Source: Cesiribacteraceae bacterium YIM B00369
Lineage (GTDB): Bacteria > Bacteroidota > Bacteroidia > Cytophagales > Cyclobacteriaceae
Direction: 5' to 3'
DNA length: 64,000 nt
NCBI GenBank assembly: GCA_017948555.1
Contig: JAFMYY010000016.1
Span: 79,681 to 143,680, forward strand
In this document: piece by piece, positions 44,642 through 53,483 of the stretch
Layout: every line of letters begins with the position of its first letter
Numbering within the stretch: position 1 is the first letter of the stretch
Notes under the pieces: model-generated
What the model was told of the DNA's origin: nothing
Database searches by the model: none
Seen by the model: the letters and a program-made list of their open reading frames with translations, nothing else
Translations under genes and position numbers: made by a program

Positions 44642-47600
44642 TTATATTCCCATTATCAAATCAGTGAGGCTCTGATTGTTTTCTATATTCAGTTTTTTAC
44701 GAAGGCGGGTTCTGGTAACCTTAATGCTATTGGGTGATATACCCAGCAAAGAAGCACATTCGGCATTACTTAAGTTCAGCCTGATAAGGGCACAGTGCCT
44801 CAGCTCCTGGTTGGTAAGATCGGGATAGTTAATCTTTAATTTTGCATAAAAGCCGGTATAGATTTGCTCAAAGTAAAGCTTAAACTCTTCCCAGTCTTTG
44901 TCGAGCCTGAAGCTTTCATCTATAAGCTTCAGCATTCTCTTCAGCTCATTTTGTGTTGCTCCACCCGATATTTTAGCAATAGCTTCCAACTGATCGCGCA
45001 GGTCGCGCAACATCTCGTTCTTCTGAATAATATTAAGCGTATGCGTGGTTATTTGCTTGTTACGGTATTCTATCTGGTCCTGCAGCTGCTTTTCCTTGAG
45101 GTGCATAAAATTCAAATCGGCTTCCACGAGGGCCTTCTGTGAGCGGAACACTGCATTGTTCTTTTCAATGAGTTCCTCTTTTTGCTGAATAAGCTTATTC
45201 TTCTGCTCAATAATTTCATTTTTTTGAAGGTTTATTTCCTTTGTACGGACCTCTATAATCTTTTGCAGCTTTTTCTTCTGGCGGATCAGGTGGTAATGAT
45301 ACACTTTTACTGCCGCCAGAATCAGGCCAATGGCCATCAGAATAAATAAAGCGATGGCCCACCATGATTTAAACCATGGCACACCCACAGTAAAGGTTAT
45401 TTCCATGGGCTCGCTCCACAGGTAACCGGTATCCCTGGCTCTTACCTGCAATGTATAGGTACCCTCCGAAAAACCAAAAGTTGATACAGAGCTGTTAGCC
45501 GCAGGCTCCGCCCACTCCTCTTCCACCCCAAGCAGGCGGGTTTGGTAAATAAGGTTATTTCCCGGAAATGCAGGGCTTACAAAATCAAACTGAATGCGGG
45601 CACCATAAGGAAACTTTAACTTCTTACCTTCCGAAAGAGAAACTTTATCGCCATTTACCAGCACCCCCTTTACCACAGGCCGGGGGGTAGTGCGGTATTT
45701 CAGGCTTTGAATATCAATTTGGGCAAGGCCTTTGGCAGTAGCTACAAAAAGCTTGTTCTCATGCACACGAAAACACCTTTCTTTTAAAACCCTTGAAGGA
45801 AGTCCGTTTTCACGGGTGTATAAAACCACCTGCCCCTGGCGGTAAGAAACAAGCGTATAGGAATAAGCCAGCCAGACTTGGTCACCAACGATGGCAATAG
45901 AAGTAACAGGCTCATTTACATCAATTCCCTTCAAGGCTACTCTTTCAGCTCTGTACCCTCCGTTAACCTCTTTTATCCGGAGCAGGCCTTCGCTGGTAGC
46001 CAGCCATGGAGTTCCAAGGCTGTCAAAGGCTATATCATCTACATAAATTCCTGCCGAAACAGGAAAATCATACGCTATTTTTAAGCGACTGAAATTACCT
46101 GCTTCTTTATTATATAAATACAGAAGAGAATCCTGCCCCTGCCCGCCACAAAATATTCTGCCGGCCCCTGATTGGTTTATCGCTATAGAGTTTTTCACAT
46201 CCGGATAAGTTTTTATTTCTCCGGCTGCATTTATTTTAACCAGCTCATAAAGCCCGGTAAACCATTTATTCCCCTCACTGTCAGTAAGAATATACTTTAC
46301 AGGATCAGATCCTGATATACTGTCCCTTACCCGGTGAAGGCTGTTTCCGGAAATATCGAAGTAAGATATTACTCCAAAAGCCTCTCCTATCCATATTCTG
46401 TTGCCTTCAGCTTCCAGCCGGTCTAAGTAGGTCGATTTTGAAGAAAACACCCTTTCCACTTCTGCCGCATTTTCAGGGCTGATCTTTAATACATCCTGGC
46501 CTGTGGAGTAATATAAATTTCCGGTACTGTCAAAAGTTAAAGATTCCACACGGTGCTTTCCTACAGTTCCAACCGGTTTTATAATGGATGATTTGAGCAA
46601 GCCAATGTTTTCGCTGCCTGTAATCCATATTTCATCATGCTTTTCGTCATAAAAGAAGTCCAGGATATCATTATAAGGCAGCTTTTCAAGCTTAATGAAG
46701 GAATAGGGAGCCTCATCAGGGTTCGTATAAAAAAGTCCGTTATCCCAGGTTCCTATGTAGAGCTGATTATTTACCAACAGGGAGGATGAAATATTCTCAG
46801 GTCCCTTTATGAACTTATTTTCAAGTATTTTCTTGCCACTATCGGTTTTAATCTGAAGAAGACCTTCTTTTCCACCAATTACCAGATGATCTCCCCTTAA
46901 AACAGTAAGGCAGGTAACTTCTGTAAGAGGATAATCAATATTAACATCCTCAAGGCGATCCTCCGCTTTATTATAAGAAAGTAACCGCCCGTTATAAGGG
47001 GCAATCCATATGTGGCCAAAGGCATCTTCAGCAAAAGAAAAGGAGCGGTGGTAATTAATGGACTGGTACCTTGGTCCCAAAGGATATCGGGTGAATCCTG
47101 TAGAAGAAATTTTTACAACGGAATTCACTTCCCCTACCCAAAGGTTTCCTTCGCGATCCTCAAATAAAGATTTGGGGAAATTTAACAGCTCATTGAAGGG
47201 TTTTCCACCTACCTCCACAGGCTGGAACCAGGTTGTATCCGGGGTTTGGACAACTTCCTTTATGCCAACATCGGTCAGGACCAGGAACTGACCGTTTTGT
47301 CTCCTTAAAAACTTTTTAGTGTAGGAGCTGGGGAGTTCCTTAAAGAAAAGCATTGTTTCACTGCCATCGAAACGGATTACGCCCTGATCCGTGGCCAGCC
47401 AGACGAAGCCATTTTCATCCTTGCTTATCCCTTTAATAACCTCATTGGAATGAACCCTGTTGATATCATAATACTGGTATTGCCCTGATGGCAGTAAAGT
47501 ATAGTCACTTTGGGCAATGGTCCTTAATGGAAAAAATAAGCTGAGCAGTAAAAATAACACTCCCGGCAGCAAAGTTCCTTTTAAGCTCCTGCAAGGAAAA

Positions 47601-47692
47601 TACAGGTGGCACAGTAAATTTTCTGCAATAAATAATCTACAACTATTATTTCTTTTCATATAAAGAACCACAGGATTCAACTCCTTTATCAA
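44642..47692 (-). CDS. SusR-like membrane-spanning regulator (beta-propeller sensor, LuxR-type HTH)
   Basis: The 1016-residue protein senses glycan in the periplasm and activates transcription. An N-terminal anchor or signal (about 41-60) is followed by two-component-regulator propeller repeats to about 640 (for example DENGFVWLATDQGVIRFDG, DREGNLWVGE). A Y_Y_Y domain follows (about 650-765), then a membrane helix (774-798), a long coiled coil (about 800-910), and a C-terminal HTH with NAECASLLGISPNSIKVTRTR (about 975-995). No kinase or receiver domain is present, as in SusR. A second ATG at 47659 is also possible. It lies just upstream of susCDE. Confidence 0.88.
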   Translation of the reverse strand: MIKELNPVVLYMKRNNSCRLFIAENLLCHLYFPCRSLKGTLLPGVLFLLLSLFFPLRTIAQSDYTLLPSGQYQYYDINRVHSNEVIKGISKDENGFVWLATDQGVIRFDGSETMLFFKELPSSYTKKFLRRQNGQFLVLTDVGIKEVVQTPDTTWFQPVEVGGKPFNELLNFPKSLFEDREGNLWVGEVNSVVKISSTGFTRYPLGPRYQSINYHRSFSFAEDAFGHIWIAPYNGRLLSYNKAEDRLEDVNIDYPLTEVTCLTVLRGDHLVIGGKEGLLQIKTDSGKKILENKFIKGPENISSSLLVNNQLYIGTWDNGLFYTNPDEAPYSFIKLEKLPYNDILDFFYDEKHDEIWITGSENIGLLKSSIIKPVGTVGKHRVESLTFDSTGNLYYSTGQDVLKISPENAAEVERVFSSKSTYLDRLEAEGNRIWIGEAFGVISYFDISGNSLHRVRDSISGSDPVKYILTDSEGNKWFTGLYELVKINAAGEIKTYPDVKNSIAINQSGAGRIFCGGQGQDSLLYLYNKEAGNFSRLKIAYDFPVSAGIYVDDIAFDSLGTPWLATSEGLLRIKEVNGGYRAERVALKGIDVNEPVTSIAIVGDQVWLAYSYTLVSYRQGQVVLYTRENGLPSRVLKERCFRVHENKLFVATAKGLAQIDIQSLKYRTTPRPVVKGVLVNGDKVSLSEGKKLKFPYGARIQFDFVSPAFPGNNLIYQTRLLGVEEEWAEPAANSSVSTFGFSEGTYTLQVRARDTGYLWSEPMEITFTVGVPWFKSWWAIALFILMAIGLILAAVKVYHYHLIRQKKKLQKIIEVRTKEINLQKNEIIEQKNKLIQQKEELIEKNNAVFRSQKALVEADLNFMHLKEKQLQDQIEYRNKQITTHTLNIIQKNEMLRDLRDQLEAIAKISGGATQNELKRMLKLIDESFRLDKDWEEFKLYFEQIYTGFYAKLKINYPDLTNQELRHCALIRLNLSNAECASLLGISPNSIKVTRTRLRKKLNIENNQSLTDLIMGI

Positions 47693-47856
47693 ACATTCCC
47701 GAACTTATCTTTTAAGCTGAAAGCATTAAATATTTAATTTTCCAAATTACTAAAAAATTATTTAATGATTTTGATATGAACAAGGCAAAATAATACACCC
47801 TATATCCCGCGACAGCAGGCTGCCACAGCAGGACCAGGTAACCGGCCGGGGTATAA

Positions 47857-47908
47857 TGTACAATCCGAAGGAGTTGGTGGCATTCCTCCTGCTCCTTCGG
47901 ATTGTACA
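47857..47908. terminator. 17-bp perfect inverted repeat after the glycosidase-like gene
   Basis: TGTACAATCCGAAGGAG (47857-47873) and CTCCTTCGGATTGTACA (47892-47908) pair perfectly with an 18-nt loop, 32 bp after the 714-residue protein's stop and 165 bp before the regulator's start. No T-run follows on either strand, so termination is uncertain; an operator or mobile-element remnant is possible. Confidence 0.5.
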
Positions 47909-47940
47909 ATGCCGGAATAGCTATTTATGTATGATTAAGT

Positions 47941-50085
47941 TTAAGGAAGCTTATTCAGCCCCTCCACGCGTACTTTCCAACTCCCGTCCTGAGGAAAGCC
48001 CGGGGCATTTACAGGAGGGGCGCCATCCCAACCGCCAGCCATAAGGGCTACTGCAGCAAGAAAGGAACTGTTTATGGGCAGGTAGGCAGGGCATTTCATT
48101 GGTTCCTTGGGCCGTTGTGCATATCCGCTTTTGTGGAAAACCGCATTCGGAGCAGTATTTGTTACTATATTCACGGCTGTTTCCTGTTCTCCCAGCCTTG
48201 CTGCTGTTAATGCTCCTTTACCCAGACTCCAGCTCACAAAGCTGTTCAACCCGTTTCTTTCCAGCACTGCCTTAAAGGTTCTTTCCATAACCTCTTCATC
48301 AACCATTTCAGTTTTTGGCAGGTACCCGTAGGCCAGCAGCATGTGCGAAGGAATACCACCACTGCCCTTGTACATATCGGGGTCGGTTTCTATTTCCACA
48401 TATTTACCGTCCTGAATAGTCAGGCGGGCAAGTTTTTTCATAATATCATCCCAGAGTGGCTCTCTTTCCATCCCCAGCCTTTCCCGCCATTGCTGAGCCA
48501 CCATAAGTCCATGGTACCATTGAGCTAATTCAAAGCCTGGATTTTTGGTGTTATTTTCTTCGGTACTTTCATTTACACTTTTAATTGGCGGCCCCAGAAT
48601 ATAGCGGTCGGTCTCCTTATCGTAAAAAGCATATGAAGCCAAAAATTCAGCCGATTCAAACACAAGATCGCTGTATTCCTGCAAAGTAGCCTGACCAGGT
48701 TTTGCCCTGTACACGAGCTCAGACAGGTAAATGGGGTTAGGCTGATTCCAGATAATAAAAGGGTTTATAGTACCCGGACTTGGCCGCCCGTTTGGCCCTG
48801 CCATTTTTGGCCACCGTACTCCGTCAAAACCTTTGTTTTCCGCATCTTTCTTTGCTACAGGCAAAATACTTTTGTACCACTGAAGCCCTTTCTCCAGCAG
48901 CTCTGTCCTGTTCCACTGGTAAAACTGGGCGGAGTGAATCCAGTAAACTTCGGAATTATGCTTGCCATACCAGCTTATGTGCGCCAGCCCGGTTTCCTGT
49001 GGCGGAAATGAGCCGGCATAATTTACCTTTACCAGGTATTGCGAAAGAATAATCCTGCGTTCCAGCTCCGCTGCCCTTGGGTCGGTACTTCCCGACAGGT
49101 CTATTGCGCCTCCTTTGGTCCAGTAGTTCTGCCATGAATCTGCACCCGCCTCTCTTGTTTGGGCAAAGGAGGGAATTTCTCCCTCAGGCTCTTCAGGGGA
49201 AAAAGCCACCACCAGAACCAGGCTATCGGCCCCACTGGCATCCAGCAGGAATTTATGATTGTCTTCTTTTTTCCATTTCGCGTTCCCCTGCCACTGCACA
49301 TTTACAAAGTACAGGCTGTCGTCAAGGCTCCTCTTCAGAACCACTTCATCCGGCCTTTCCCGCACTGCAACTGTATTGTGCTGCTCAGGTTTACTCCAGT
49401 CAAACGGAGGCTTGTTTTTTACAGATTGGTCGTGCGAATAAGGGAAGCGGATTGCCGGCTTTATTTTCCCCGATTTCAGGAGGGGTGATTTAATTTTAAA
49501 TGCCACCAGGCTTAATTCAGGATGGGCCACAGTTTCCACCTGCACCGGCTCGCCATCCACTGTGTAAGTACTGCTAACCAGCCCTTTCCATAAATCAAGA
49601 TGTTGCTCAATATTAGCAATTGCAGAAAGCTCCAGCTTCTCTCCGTTATTCCTTACCAGGCTTATCTGCCCCATTGGTATGGGGTGAGGGTTCTTCCGGA
49701 AATAATCTCCGGCAGGGCTATGCTGCAGGCTGGCATAGGCAACTTTACGTCCGTGAAAGTCACTATCCTTCATAGCATCTTCTAACTTCAGGTTTTCTGT
49801 ATTCGGGAAGGAATGCCATGCCCATGAGGATAAGGTTTCCAGTGGTATACCATTTTCGTAATAGTAATCTTCAAACGATTGCATACCTGTTACATCGGCA
49901 GTAAAAGCAAAATCACCGTTTCCCACAGAAACAGGAGCAAGAGGATCTGCCTCCCGGATGAGCACATTGTGCCTGTTTACAAGGGCAAAACGGTCGATGT
50001 TTTGGTTTTGTACCGGGCTGTTCGTGCATGCTCCGGACAGGGATAAAACAACACAGGCTATAAGAGAAAAATACTTCATTAACAT
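47941..50085 (-). CDS. lipoprotein resembling six-hairpin glycosidases, substrate unknown
   Basis: The 714-residue protein starts with a lipoprotein signal and lipobox SGAC (Cys20, or 18 from the second Met). It has an N-terminal beta-sandwich-like half (about 35-320, PVSVGNGDFAFTADVTG), a linker, and a helical half (about 330-690) with features of alpha/alpha-barrel glycosidases (SEVYWIHSAQFYQWNRTELLEKGLQWY, FELAQWYHGLMVAQQW). This two-part layout resembles GH65/GH95-type enzymes. I cannot assign a family or point to proven catalytic acids. It is on the same strand as the starch locus, just upstream of the regulator, with its own 518-bp leader. Confidence 0.6.
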   Translation of the reverse strand: MLMKYFSLIACVVLSLSGACTNSPVQNQNIDRFALVNRHNVLIREADPLAPVSVGNGDFAFTADVTGMQSFEDYYYENGIPLETLSSWAWHSFPNTENLKLEDAMKDSDFHGRKVAYASLQHSPAGDYFRKNPHPIPMGQISLVRNNGEKLELSAIANIEQHLDLWKGLVSSTYTVDGEPVQVETVAHPELSLVAFKIKSPLLKSGKIKPAIRFPYSHDQSVKNKPPFDWSKPEQHNTVAVRERPDEVVLKRSLDDSLYFVNVQWQGNAKWKKEDNHKFLLDASGADSLVLVVAFSPEEPEGEIPSFAQTREAGADSWQNYWTKGGAIDLSGSTDPRAAELERRIILSQYLVKVNYAGSFPPQETGLAHISWYGKHNSEVYWIHSAQFYQWNRTELLEKGLQWYKSILPVAKKDAENKGFDGVRWPKMAGPNGRPSPGTINPFIIWNQPNPIYLSELVYRAKPGQATLQEYSDLVFESAEFLASYAFYDKETDRYILGPPIKSVNESTEENNTKNPGFELAQWYHGLMVAQQWRERLGMEREPLWDDIMKKLARLTIQDGKYVEIETDPDMYKGSGGIPSHMLLAYGYLPKTEMVDEEVMERTFKAVLERNGLNSFVSWSLGKGALTAARLGEQETAVNIVTNTAPNAVFHKSGYAQRPKEPMKCPAYLPINSSFLAAVALMAGGWDGAPPVNAPGFPQDGSWKVRVEGLNKLP

Positions 50086-50603
50086 TAATGATGTCGGTAT
50101 AAAAAAAACTTCTTCAGAGTTTACACTGGAAAGCCTGAAGGTTTAGGTATAATTTAATGCTGTGGCCTTAACAGAATTGCCTCCATCTCTAATTAAATAA
50201 TTCCTGGTATAATAACCTAAGTGGTATTATATTTTTTTTCTGAGAAGATCTGTTCAGGAAATATTACATTTTAAAATTAATATAATCTGACAAATCAGAT
50301 TTTTATTAAAATTATGGCAATACTCCGCTATAATTATATGAATTTATTTGGCTTTCCACATATTTTTCCGTATAATAATAAAGAAGTGAAAAAAATCAGG
50401 GTTAAAATAAGCTGGATCAGCAAATAAAATCCAATATTTTTACGCCAGTACAGGGAAGCAGAATTCTAAGTCAGTGGATTTTAACTTTCTGCCCTGTAAG
50501 GATACTCACTATCAAATTCTTTTAATTTATTCAGCCGCTTTTTGCGTCTCTCTATCTCTTCAACTGCTTATAGAGATTAATTTTTTATTTAAACCTATTC
50601 AAT
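50086..50603. other. divergent intergenic region
   Basis: This 518-bp AT-rich region lies between two divergent genes. A bulged hairpin at 50449-50498 (TACAGGG/CCCTGTA and CAGAA/TTCTG) is the only clear structure. No consensus promoter or AGGTTAACA site is visible. Confidence 0.45.
50449..50498 (+). other. bulged hairpin in the leader of the 131-residue protein gene
   Basis: TACAGGG and CCCTGTA (7 bp) plus CAGAA and TTCTG (5 bp) pair with a 3-nt bulge and a 23-nt loop, ending 105 bp before the start codon. It could be a leader RNA structure or a paired protein site. Confidence 0.35.
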
Positions 50604-50999
50604 ATGCTATACACAAGGAAAAACTCAGAAGAATATAATTTATATGCGAAACAGGTAGTTAATTATGCCCTGAAATCGGGTTTTGAGGAAATAAAAGCTG
50701 ATTTTGAGGGGTACAACAGCCCCGCTTCGCTCAGCATGGTTAACAAAGATGTAACCTTAACACCAGATTTTACGGCAAAAAAAGGGGAAAATAAATACTA
50801 CTTTGAGTTAGTGGTAAAAAACCCGGATGAAGAAGATCAGAATAAACTGGTAAGCAAATGGAAAGCACTGGAATCAATTGCCAGGATGAAAGGCGGTAAC
50901 CTTCAGCTATTTGTTCCCCGTGGTAGCTATAAGTATGCCACAGGGCTTGTAAAGGACCACGGCATTGATGCTACCTTAATGAAGCTGAATAGCTTATAA
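50604..50999 (+). CDS. soluble protein of unknown function, possibly of nuclease-like fold
   Basis: The 131-residue cytoplasmic protein has no signal or membrane helix. The order helix (EEYNLYAKQVVNYALKSGF), strand, TPDFTAKKGENKYYFELVVK, then a helix with KLVSKWKALESIARM and a strand LQLFVPRG, recalls PD-(D/E)XK folds: Pro-Asp near 52, Glu near 68. However, the Lys that should lie two residues after the Glu is Val, so it may be inactive or unrelated. It has its own terminator, and no partner gene is adjacent on the strand. Confidence 0.55.
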   Translation: MLYTRKNSEEYNLYAKQVVNYALKSGFEEIKADFEGYNSPASLSMVNKDVTLTPDFTAKKGENKYYFELVVKNPDEEDQNKLVSKWKALESIARMKGGNLQLFVPRGSYKYATGLVKDHGIDATLMKLNSL

Positions 51000-51035
51000 C
51001 ATTTACTACCGGACAATTTCGGGAATAAAAACAGC

Positions 51036-51060
51036 AAAGAGGGAAAATTCCCTCTTTTTT
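51036..51060 (+). terminator. terminator of the 131-residue protein gene
   Basis: AAAGAGGGA and TCCCTCTTT pair around a short AT loop and are followed by a T-run, 36 bp after the stop. Confidence 0.85.
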
Positions 51061-51166
51061 GCTTTTAAAATTAACTTAATCAGTGCTTTTCCCCCTGGCC
51101 GGGAAATATGAGAAAGTAAGCCCTTTCCTTGTACGATGCTTCGGATAAGGGAATTACAGTTCCTAA

Positions 51167-51367
51167 TTAATCCCCTTCCTCCAGTTCAAAAATATCATTT
51201 ACACCCTTTCCAAACACCCTGGAAATTTTTAGTGCCAGTAAAGTTGATGGAACATACCTGTTTTTTTCTATTGAATTGATGGTCTGGCGGGACACACCAA
51301 TTTTTGTTGCAAGATCATCCTGAGTTAAATTATGGACTGCTCTTTCTACTTTAATACTGTTTTTCAC
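51167..51367 (-). CDS. XRE-family helix-turn-helix regulator
   Basis: The 66-residue protein is one HTH_3 domain. The helices read LTQDDLATKIGVSRQTINSIEKNRY (about 14-38), with the recognition helix at SRQTINSIE. The tail VFGKGVNDIFELEE is typical of small regulators of this type. The start is GTG at 51367, which overlaps the stop of the upstream membrane gene in a TAGTG junction, so the two are translationally coupled. It likely represses its own operon (inference). Confidence 0.9.
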   Translation of the reverse strand: MKNSIKVERAVHNLTQDDLATKIGVSRQTINSIEKNRYVPSTLLALKISRVFGKGVNDIFELEEGD

Positions 51368-51768
51368 TACCGTTTCCGCTTAAGGAAATAAAACGTAATA
51401 AAATAAAAAAATATCATACCCAGGATTAATCCATCTGTATCCTCTCCTGACAAGAACTCTTTGCCAAAAAATAAATTGGTATATGGGTTTAAAATCCTGT
51501 TAACTACTCCATAGATAAAAGCCGCTGCAAAAGATTGTAGTCTAAGCTTTATGGTTAACTCATCCTCAACCTTATCTTTTGTAAGCATCAGAAGAATCAG
51601 GGATAAATAAATCCCGTTCTTTGTAATTTCCTTTGCTACCCCATCCATAGCAGACAAATAAATAAGACCGGCAATGGAGGCAATGGAAATAAGAAGGAGG
51701 CCAAAACCGATCCTGTTAAAATAATTTGGCAGGAGCAGAAGGCTTTGTTGTTTTTTATTCATAATCAA
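51367..51768 (-). CDS. small multi-span membrane protein paired with the XRE regulator
   Basis: The 133-residue protein has about four hydrophobic helices (near 20-40, 50-62, 78-90 and 113-128) with a KRKR C-terminus. Its gene directly precedes and overlaps the XRE gene. Pairs of a small membrane protein and an XRE regulator recur in many bacteria, where the membrane protein may sense stress or control the regulator, but the function here is not known. A second in-frame Met at residue 3 is an equal start choice. Confidence 0.7.
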   Translation of the reverse strand: MIMNKKQQSLLLLPNYFNRIGFGLLLISIASIAGLIYLSAMDGVAKEITKNGIYLSLILLMLTKDKVEDELTIKLRLQSFAAAFIYGVVNRILNPYTNLFFGKEFLSGEDTDGLILGMIFFYFITFYFLKRKR

Positions 51769-51849
51769 AAGAAGTAAAGAAAGAATAAGCTACATAATGG
51801 AAAATATACTTTACATTTCCTTTAAATACAAACAAAAGGTGCTTCTGAT

Positions 51850-52569
51850 TTATTTTTCCTGTTCGTTGATAACCTCTTTCAGCACTTCCCATACGTTTTC
51901 TGCCACAATCCTTTGTCCCTCCGCAGTGGGGTGGATGCCGTCGTTCTGGTTAAGAGCCCTTTCACCGGCTACATTTTCGAGCAGGAAAGGAATAAGCGCC
52001 ACATTCTCCTCTTTAGCCACCTCCGGAAACACCTTTACGAAATTGTTGGCGTAAGCAGATCCCATGCTCGGTGGCACCATCATACCGGCCAGCACAATCT
52101 CAACCTCCGGATTAGCTTCGCGGACTTTTCTGATTATTTCCTTTAAATTCCGTTTTGTTTCAGCAGGATCCACTCCCCTTAAACCGTCATTTGCTCCCAG
52201 CTCCAAAACAAAAATATCTACCGGCTGCCGCTCCAGCACCCAACCGATCCGGTTTTTTCCTCCGGCTGTTGTTTCCCCGCTAAGGCCGGCATTTACCGTT
52301 TTGTAATTATAACCTGCAGAATCAATCTTTTGCTGGATAAGGCCAGGAAATGATTTTGAAGGATCGTCGAGCCCGTAACCGGCAGTAAGGCTGTTGCCGA
52401 AAAACAAAATTACCTTCTCCTCACCCTCCTTATTTTCTTCCTCTGTATTTTCCACTCCTGCAGCATTCCGTTCTTCCTTTTCATCCGCCGTTTGTGTGGA
52501 ATTGGAACCACAGGAAAACAACCAGCCGGCACATATACTTAATAGTAGGATATTCATATGTATTCTCAT
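51850..52569 (-). CDS. tesA: SGNH/GDSL hydrolase lipoprotein, TesA-like (arylesterase/thioesterase I)
   Basis: The 239-residue hydrolase has the four SGNH blocks: the nucleophile Ser60 in FFGNSLTAGYG, Gly in NAGLSGETTAGG, Asn in LGANDGLRG, and Asp/His in NDGIHPTAEG near the end. A lipoprotein signal with LFSC places it on a membrane, followed by an acidic linker (EKEERNAAGVENTEEE). It probably cleaves acyl or aryl esters, or lysophospholipids, in the periplasm. It is divergent from the ybbA-ybbP-like pair, as tesA is in E. coli. Confidence 0.88.
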   Translation of the reverse strand: MRIHMNILLLSICAGWLFSCGSNSTQTADEKEERNAAGVENTEEENKEGEEKVILFFGNSLTAGYGLDDPSKSFPGLIQQKIDSAGYNYKTVNAGLSGETTAGGKNRIGWVLERQPVDIFVLELGANDGLRGVDPAETKRNLKEIIRKVREANPEVEIVLAGMMVPPSMGSAYANNFVKVFPEVAKEENVALIPFLLENVAGERALNQNDGIHPTAEGQRIVAENVWEVLKEVINEQEK

Positions 52570-52686
52570 AAATTAGATCTTTGTACAAACATTGATTTAG
52601 CTCTGTTTCATTACGCATGGCAGGCACGTACAGTTCAAAAATAAGGAGGATGTGCCATACAAAAAACAGGAAAGAAAATAAGCTTT

Positions 52687-53373
52687 ATGAATCCTATACT
52701 TGAAGTAAAAAATTTAACTAAAACCTATAAGAGCAATAGCAAACCTCTTACCGTTCTGGACCATATAAACTTCAGCCTCCTTCCCGGAGATATTTGTTCT
52801 ATTGTAGGGCCCAGCGGCAGTGGTAAAACTACTTTGCTGGGGCTTTGTGCAGGTTTAGACCGTGCCAGCGAAGGATCGGTAGTATTGAATGGAGTATCGC
52901 TCGACGGGCTTAATGAAGATGAAAGGGCGAAGGTACGTAACCGGTACGTTGGCTTCATATTCCAGAACTTTAACCTGATGCCCACTCTTACAGCGCTGGA
53001 AAATGTAATGGTACCGCTGGAATTGAGGGGCGAAAAGAACATTGCTCCCAGAGCTATAGAACTACTGGATAAGGTTGGCCTTGCCGGCAGGAAGAACCAT
53101 TATCCCACACAACTATCGGGGGGAGAGCAACAAAGGGTATCCATTGCAAGGGCTTTTTCTAACCAGCCGCAAATTCTTTTTGCAGATGAACCCACAGGCA
53201 ATCTGGATGAGGAAACAGGCACCCACATCGAAAAACTGATCTTTGAGCTGAACCGGGAAGCAGGCACTACCCTGGTACTGGTAACCCACGACCCGGGACT
53301 TGCCGAAAGAACGCAACGCATTATCAGGATCAAAGGCGGAAAAGTGGCCTCCGACACCCTTACAGGCTCCTGA
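52687..53373 (+). CDS. ABC transporter ATPase (YbbA/LolD-like)
   Basis: The 228-residue ATPase of the MacB/LolD subfamily has Walker A GPSGSGKTT (41-49), the Q-loop in FIFQNFNLMPTLTALENV (typical of this subfamily), signature LSGGE (143-147), and Walker B with Asp167-Glu168 in ILFADEPTGNLD. It pairs with the FtsX-type permease 110 bp downstream. Proteins of this group move lipoproteins or lipids at the outer face of the inner membrane, or transmit mechanical force; the YbbA-YbbP cargo is not known. It is divergent from tesA with 117 bp between. Confidence 0.93.
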   Translation: MNPILEVKNLTKTYKSNSKPLTVLDHINFSLLPGDICSIVGPSGSGKTTLLGLCAGLDRASEGSVVLNGVSLDGLNEDERAKVRNRYVGFIFQNFNLMPTLTALENVMVPLELRGEKNIAPRAIELLDKVGLAGRKNHYPTQLSGGEQQRVSIARAFSNQPQILFADEPTGNLDEETGTHIEKLIFELNREAGTTLVLVTHDPGLAERTQRIIRIKGGKVASDTLTGS

Positions 53374-53483
53374 TTAAACGAAAACTAAGGGCACTCTGTA
53401 CTACTGCTAAGGCAGCTCTGTATGGAGTTTACCGGATCACCGGATTTTCAATTTCGCATATTAACTAACCAGTACCTCACCCC

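Noticed and set aside
47712..48044. Two short frames that both begin MYNPKE on opposite strands
   Set aside because: They arise from the 17-bp inverted repeat at 47857-47908 and are not proteins.
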